Shown: piece by piece, positions 61,839 to 64,000 of the stretch | Position numbering within the stretch: the first letter of the stretch is position 1 | Layout of the letters: each line of letters opens with the position of its first letter | Assembly: GCA_045613305.1 (NCBI GenBank) | Contig: JAZLAU010000012.1 | Location: forward strand, 21,685-85,684 | Direction: 5' to 3' | DNA from: SFTJ01 sp045613305 | GTDB taxonomy: Bacteria > Bacteroidota > Bacteroidia > Bacteroidales > Muribaculaceae | Length of the DNA stretch: 64,000 nt | The notes under the pieces: model-generated | What the model was told of the DNA's origin: nothing | The model's database searches: none | Seen by the model: the letters and a program-made list of their open reading frames with translations, nothing else | Program-made: the position numbers and the translations under genes

Positions 61839-63230
61839 ATGAACACTTTATTCGACAAAATATGGGATAGCCACATCGTTAATCAAGTTAATGATGGCCC
61901 TACCCAACTATATATCGACCGCTTGTATTTGCATGAGGTAACATCACCTCAAGCATTCGAAACATTGAGGGGAAAAGGGCTTTCGGTGTTTCGCACAAAA
62001 CAAGCCATTGCAATGCCCGACCATAACACCCCATCCGACCAGCAAGACAAAATAGATGATCCCGTGGGGCGACTCCAGGTTGAAACTCTAAAACGCAACT
62101 GCGAAGAATTTGGAATTAAGCATTTCCCTATGGGAAGTAAAGACAACGGTATAATACATGTTGTTGGACCCGAAAAAGGATTGTCATTACCAGGTTACAC
62201 TATAGTTTGCGGCGATAGTCACACCTCTACACATGGTGCAGTTGGCGCCATAGCCATCGGTATTGGCACTAGCGAAGTTGCACAAGTCCTTTCCAGTCAA
62301 TGCATCTTACAAGTGAAACCTAAAACAATGCGCATAAACATTGAAGGGGAACTAAAACCAGGAGTTTGCGCTAAAGATGTTGCTTTGTACATCATGTCAA
62401 AAATGACTACAGCAGGAGCCACCGGCTATGCCGTGGAATATGCCGGAAGCACAATTCGCAACATGAGCATGGAAGGACGACTCACCCTGTCAAACCTATC
62501 GATTGAAATGGGAAGCCGCATTGGGCTAATAGCTCCCGATGAAATAACATTCAATTATTTAAAAGGCAAGGAATATGCCCCAAAAGGCGAAGAATGGGAA
62601 AAGGCAGTAAGCAAATGGAAAGAATTTAAATCAGACAATGATGCCATTTTTGATAAAGAAGTTACGTTCTACGCTAGTGATATCGAACCACGAATAACCT
62701 ACGGCACAAATCCGGGTGCAGGCATTGCCATTAATGAGGCAATTCCTACTGCAGAAAGCATAGAAGAATGCGACAGGGCCGATTTCATGGAGCAATTAAA
62801 CTATATGCAATTCACACCAGGCTCAAAATTAGAGGGGACACCAATCGACTATTGTTTTCTTGGAGCGTGCACCAACGGACGAATTGAAGATTTCAGAGCA
62901 TTTGCTAAGATAGTCAACGGAAAGAAGAAAGCTGATGGCGTCGTGGCATGGCTGGTGCCTGGTTCATGGGCTGTGCGTCAACAAATAATCGACGAAGGAA
63001 TCGACAAAATTCTATCTGACGCAGGATTCGAATTACGTCTTCCAAGCTGCTCTGCTTGTTTAGCAATGAACCCTGACAAAGTGCCATCAGGCAAGTTGTG
63101 CATATCAACCAGCAATCGCAACTTTGTTGGGCGTCAAGGTCCGGGCGCAAGAACAATCTTAGCATCGCCGCTTGTAGTAGCAGCAAGTGCCATTACCGGA
63201 CGAATAACCGACCCACGTAATTTCTTGTAA
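61839..63230 (+). CDS. leuC: 3-isopropylmalate dehydratase large subunit
   Basis: Large subunit of isopropylmalate isomerase with a [4Fe-4S] cluster. Of 463 residues, the cluster Cys residues lie in FLGACTNGR and LPSCSACLAMNP. Substrate and cluster-loop blocks VCGDSHTSTHGAVGAIAIGIGTSE and VGRQGPGARTILASP are typical of aconitase-family LeuC. Six bases after leuA; leuD follows after 21 bases. Confidence 0.95.
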   Translation: MNTLFDKIWDSHIVNQVNDGPTQLYIDRLYLHEVTSPQAFETLRGKGLSVFRTKQAIAMPDHNTPSDQQDKIDDPVGRLQVETLKRNCEEFGIKHFPMGSKDNGIIHVVGPEKGLSLPGYTIVCGDSHTSTHGAVGAIAIGIGTSEVAQVLSSQCILQVKPKTMRINIEGELKPGVCAKDVALYIMSKMTTAGATGYAVEYAGSTIRNMSMEGRLTLSNLSIEMGSRIGLIAPDEITFNYLKGKEYAPKGEEWEKAVSKWKEFKSDNDAIFDKEVTFYASDIEPRITYGTNPGAGIAINEAIPTAESIEECDRADFMEQLNYMQFTPGSKLEGTPIDYCFLGACTNGRIEDFRAFAKIVNGKKKADGVVAWLVPGSWAVRQQIIDEGIDKILSDAGFELRLPSCSACLAMNPDKVPSGKLCISTSNRNFVGRQGPGARTILASPLVVAASAITGRITDPRNFL

Positions 63231-63251
63231 CAAATAAAAGCGCTGTTTATC

Positions 63252-63881
63252 ATGAAACAAAAATTTGATATAGTACAATCAACTTGTATCCCAATAAACA
63301 TCGACAATTGTAATACAGACCTTATAATTCCTGCTCGTTATTTATCGTCAACAACTCGTGACATGAAATTCTTTGGAGATGCTTTTATGCACGATTTACG
63401 ATTTAACGAAGATGGCACTCCCAATAAAGAGTTTGTAATGAACAAAGCAGAATTTTCAGAATCACCTCAAAATGGTGTACATGAAATAATAATTGGCGGG
63501 CACAATTGGGGATCAGGCTCAAGCAGAGAGCATGCTGCGTGGGCGATTGCTGGCTATGGCATACGAGTGGTAGTTTCAAGCAGTTTTGCCGACATTCACC
63601 GAAACAATCTGCTGAATAGTTTTGTTTTGCCTGTTGTGGTTAGCGAAGACTTTCATCAAGAATTATTTTCCACCGTTGAGAATAATCCTAACGCAGAGGT
63701 CAAAGTAGACTTGTCTAACCAAACTATAACAAACATTGAGAGCGGCAAGTCTGAGCATTTCGACATAAATTCGTATAAGAAATATTGCCTCCAGAACGCC
63801 TACGACGATATAGATTACCTCTTGAGTAAACAAGAAGAGATTGAAAAATTTGAAAAACAAAGAAACAACAATAATAAATAA
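63252..63881 (+). CDS. leuD: 3-isopropylmalate dehydratase small subunit
   Basis: Swivelling subunit of isopropylmalate isomerase. At 209 residues it contains NTDLIIPARYL and the substrate-binding GGHNWGSGSSREHAAWAI, then FADIHRNNLLNS. It completes the LeuCD enzyme encoded directly upstream. The C-terminal ~10 residues are a Lys/Asn-rich tail. Confidence 0.95.
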   Translation: MKQKFDIVQSTCIPINIDNCNTDLIIPARYLSSTTRDMKFFGDAFMHDLRFNEDGTPNKEFVMNKAEFSESPQNGVHEIIIGGHNWGSGSSREHAAWAIAGYGIRVVVSSSFADIHRNNLLNSFVLPVVVSEDFHQELFSTVENNPNAEVKVDLSNQTITNIESGKSEHFDINSYKKYCLQNAYDDIDYLLSKQEEIEKFEKQRNNNNK

Positions 63882-63887
63882 TTAATT

Positions 63888-64000
63888 ATGGATTTTAAAA
63901 TAGCCGTTCTTCCTGGTGATGGAATCGGACCAGAAATATCAAAACAAGGTGTTGACGTAATGAGTGCCGTATGCAAACGCTACAATCACACCGTAACATT
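63888..64000 (+). CDS. leuB: 3-isopropylmalate dehydrogenase (5' end only)
   Basis: The window ends after 37 codons. The start reads MDFKIAVLPGDGIGPEIS, the N-terminal signature of LeuB, and continues KQGVDVMSAV. It begins 6 bases after leuD and completes the leucine pathway. Confidence 0.9.
   Translation, partial: MDFKIAVLPGDGIGPEISKQGVDVMSAVCKRYNHTVT

Noticed and set aside
1..64000. CRISPR arrays, tRNA genes, insertion sequences, prophage or integrase genes
   Set aside because: I looked for regularly spaced repeats, tRNA-like cloverleaf ends with TTCGA loops, terminal inverted repeats and transposase motifs, and saw none I could support.

Overview
The window looks like ordinary chromosome from a low-GC member of the Bacteroidales, possibly a gut lineage near Muribaculaceae or Bacteroidaceae. 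The evidence is as follows. Many genes are preceded by the Bacteroidetes-type -7 element TAnnTTTG(C/T), sometimes with TTTG about 17-19 bases upstream, and Shine-Dalgarno sequences are not evident. The primary sigma factor has the short 287-residue form. Glycogen synthase is of the GT3 (animal/fungal-like) type. HU-CCDC81/SPOR and DUF4293-like proteins are present, as are many Sec/SPII lipoproteins. I see no tRNA, CRISPR array, insertion sequence, prophage or integrase.

Layout. 1-1117 (minus): udk and lptB (cut by the window edge). 1388-6722 (plus): mlaE-mlaF, dxr, rseP and a RlmI-like methyltransferase, an envelope/isoprenoid group. 6771-9422: an exported M49 dipeptidyl peptidase III-like lipoprotein and an AlkD-like HEAT protein. 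9524-11326 (minus): nhaD and a DUF4293-like membrane protein. 11528-19995 (plus): a large TPR protein, an M3 peptidase lipoprotein, dCMP deaminase, an S41 protease, 5-formyl-THF cyclo-ligase, and a degenerate hemerythrin-like protein paired with a LuxR-type regulator. 20179-26702 (minus): glycogen phosphorylase and synthase, rpe, a DedA protein and a uracil-DNA-glycosylase-family protein. 26849-30470 (plus): an orphan Wza-like lipoprotein and clpB. 30492-32677 (minus): a decayed coding remnant, an HU/SPOR protein and an exported TPR protein. 32771-37919 (plus): a clostripain-family lipoprotein, a structured leader, and overlapping recJ-recQ. 37978-41803 (minus): a TPR protein and gyrA. 41981-42898 (plus): an EamA transporter. 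42942-50509 (minus): galK-galM-nucleotidyltransferase, trxA and dnaE. 51012-55601: thiE (plus), a receiver-only regulator (minus), split chromate transporters and folC (plus), and a YihY protein (minus). 55638-56007 (minus): RNase P RNA. 56336-59959 (plus): an HtrA protease and two tandem RpoD-type sigma factors. 60087-64000 (plus): leucine operon leuA-leuC-leuD-leuB (cut by the edge), preceded by a leucine-rich leader peptide and attenuator.

The strongest non-routine signals are regulatory. (1) A complete-looking leu attenuator: a 24-codon leader ORF with nine Leu codons, an intrinsic terminator before leuA, and an exact 8-base antiterminator complement immediately after the leader stop codon. 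(2) An exact sigma-54-type -24/-12 element in front of clpB. (3) A three-hairpin element between a good promoter and recJ. (4) -7 elements so close to some start codons that leaderless mRNAs are predicted.
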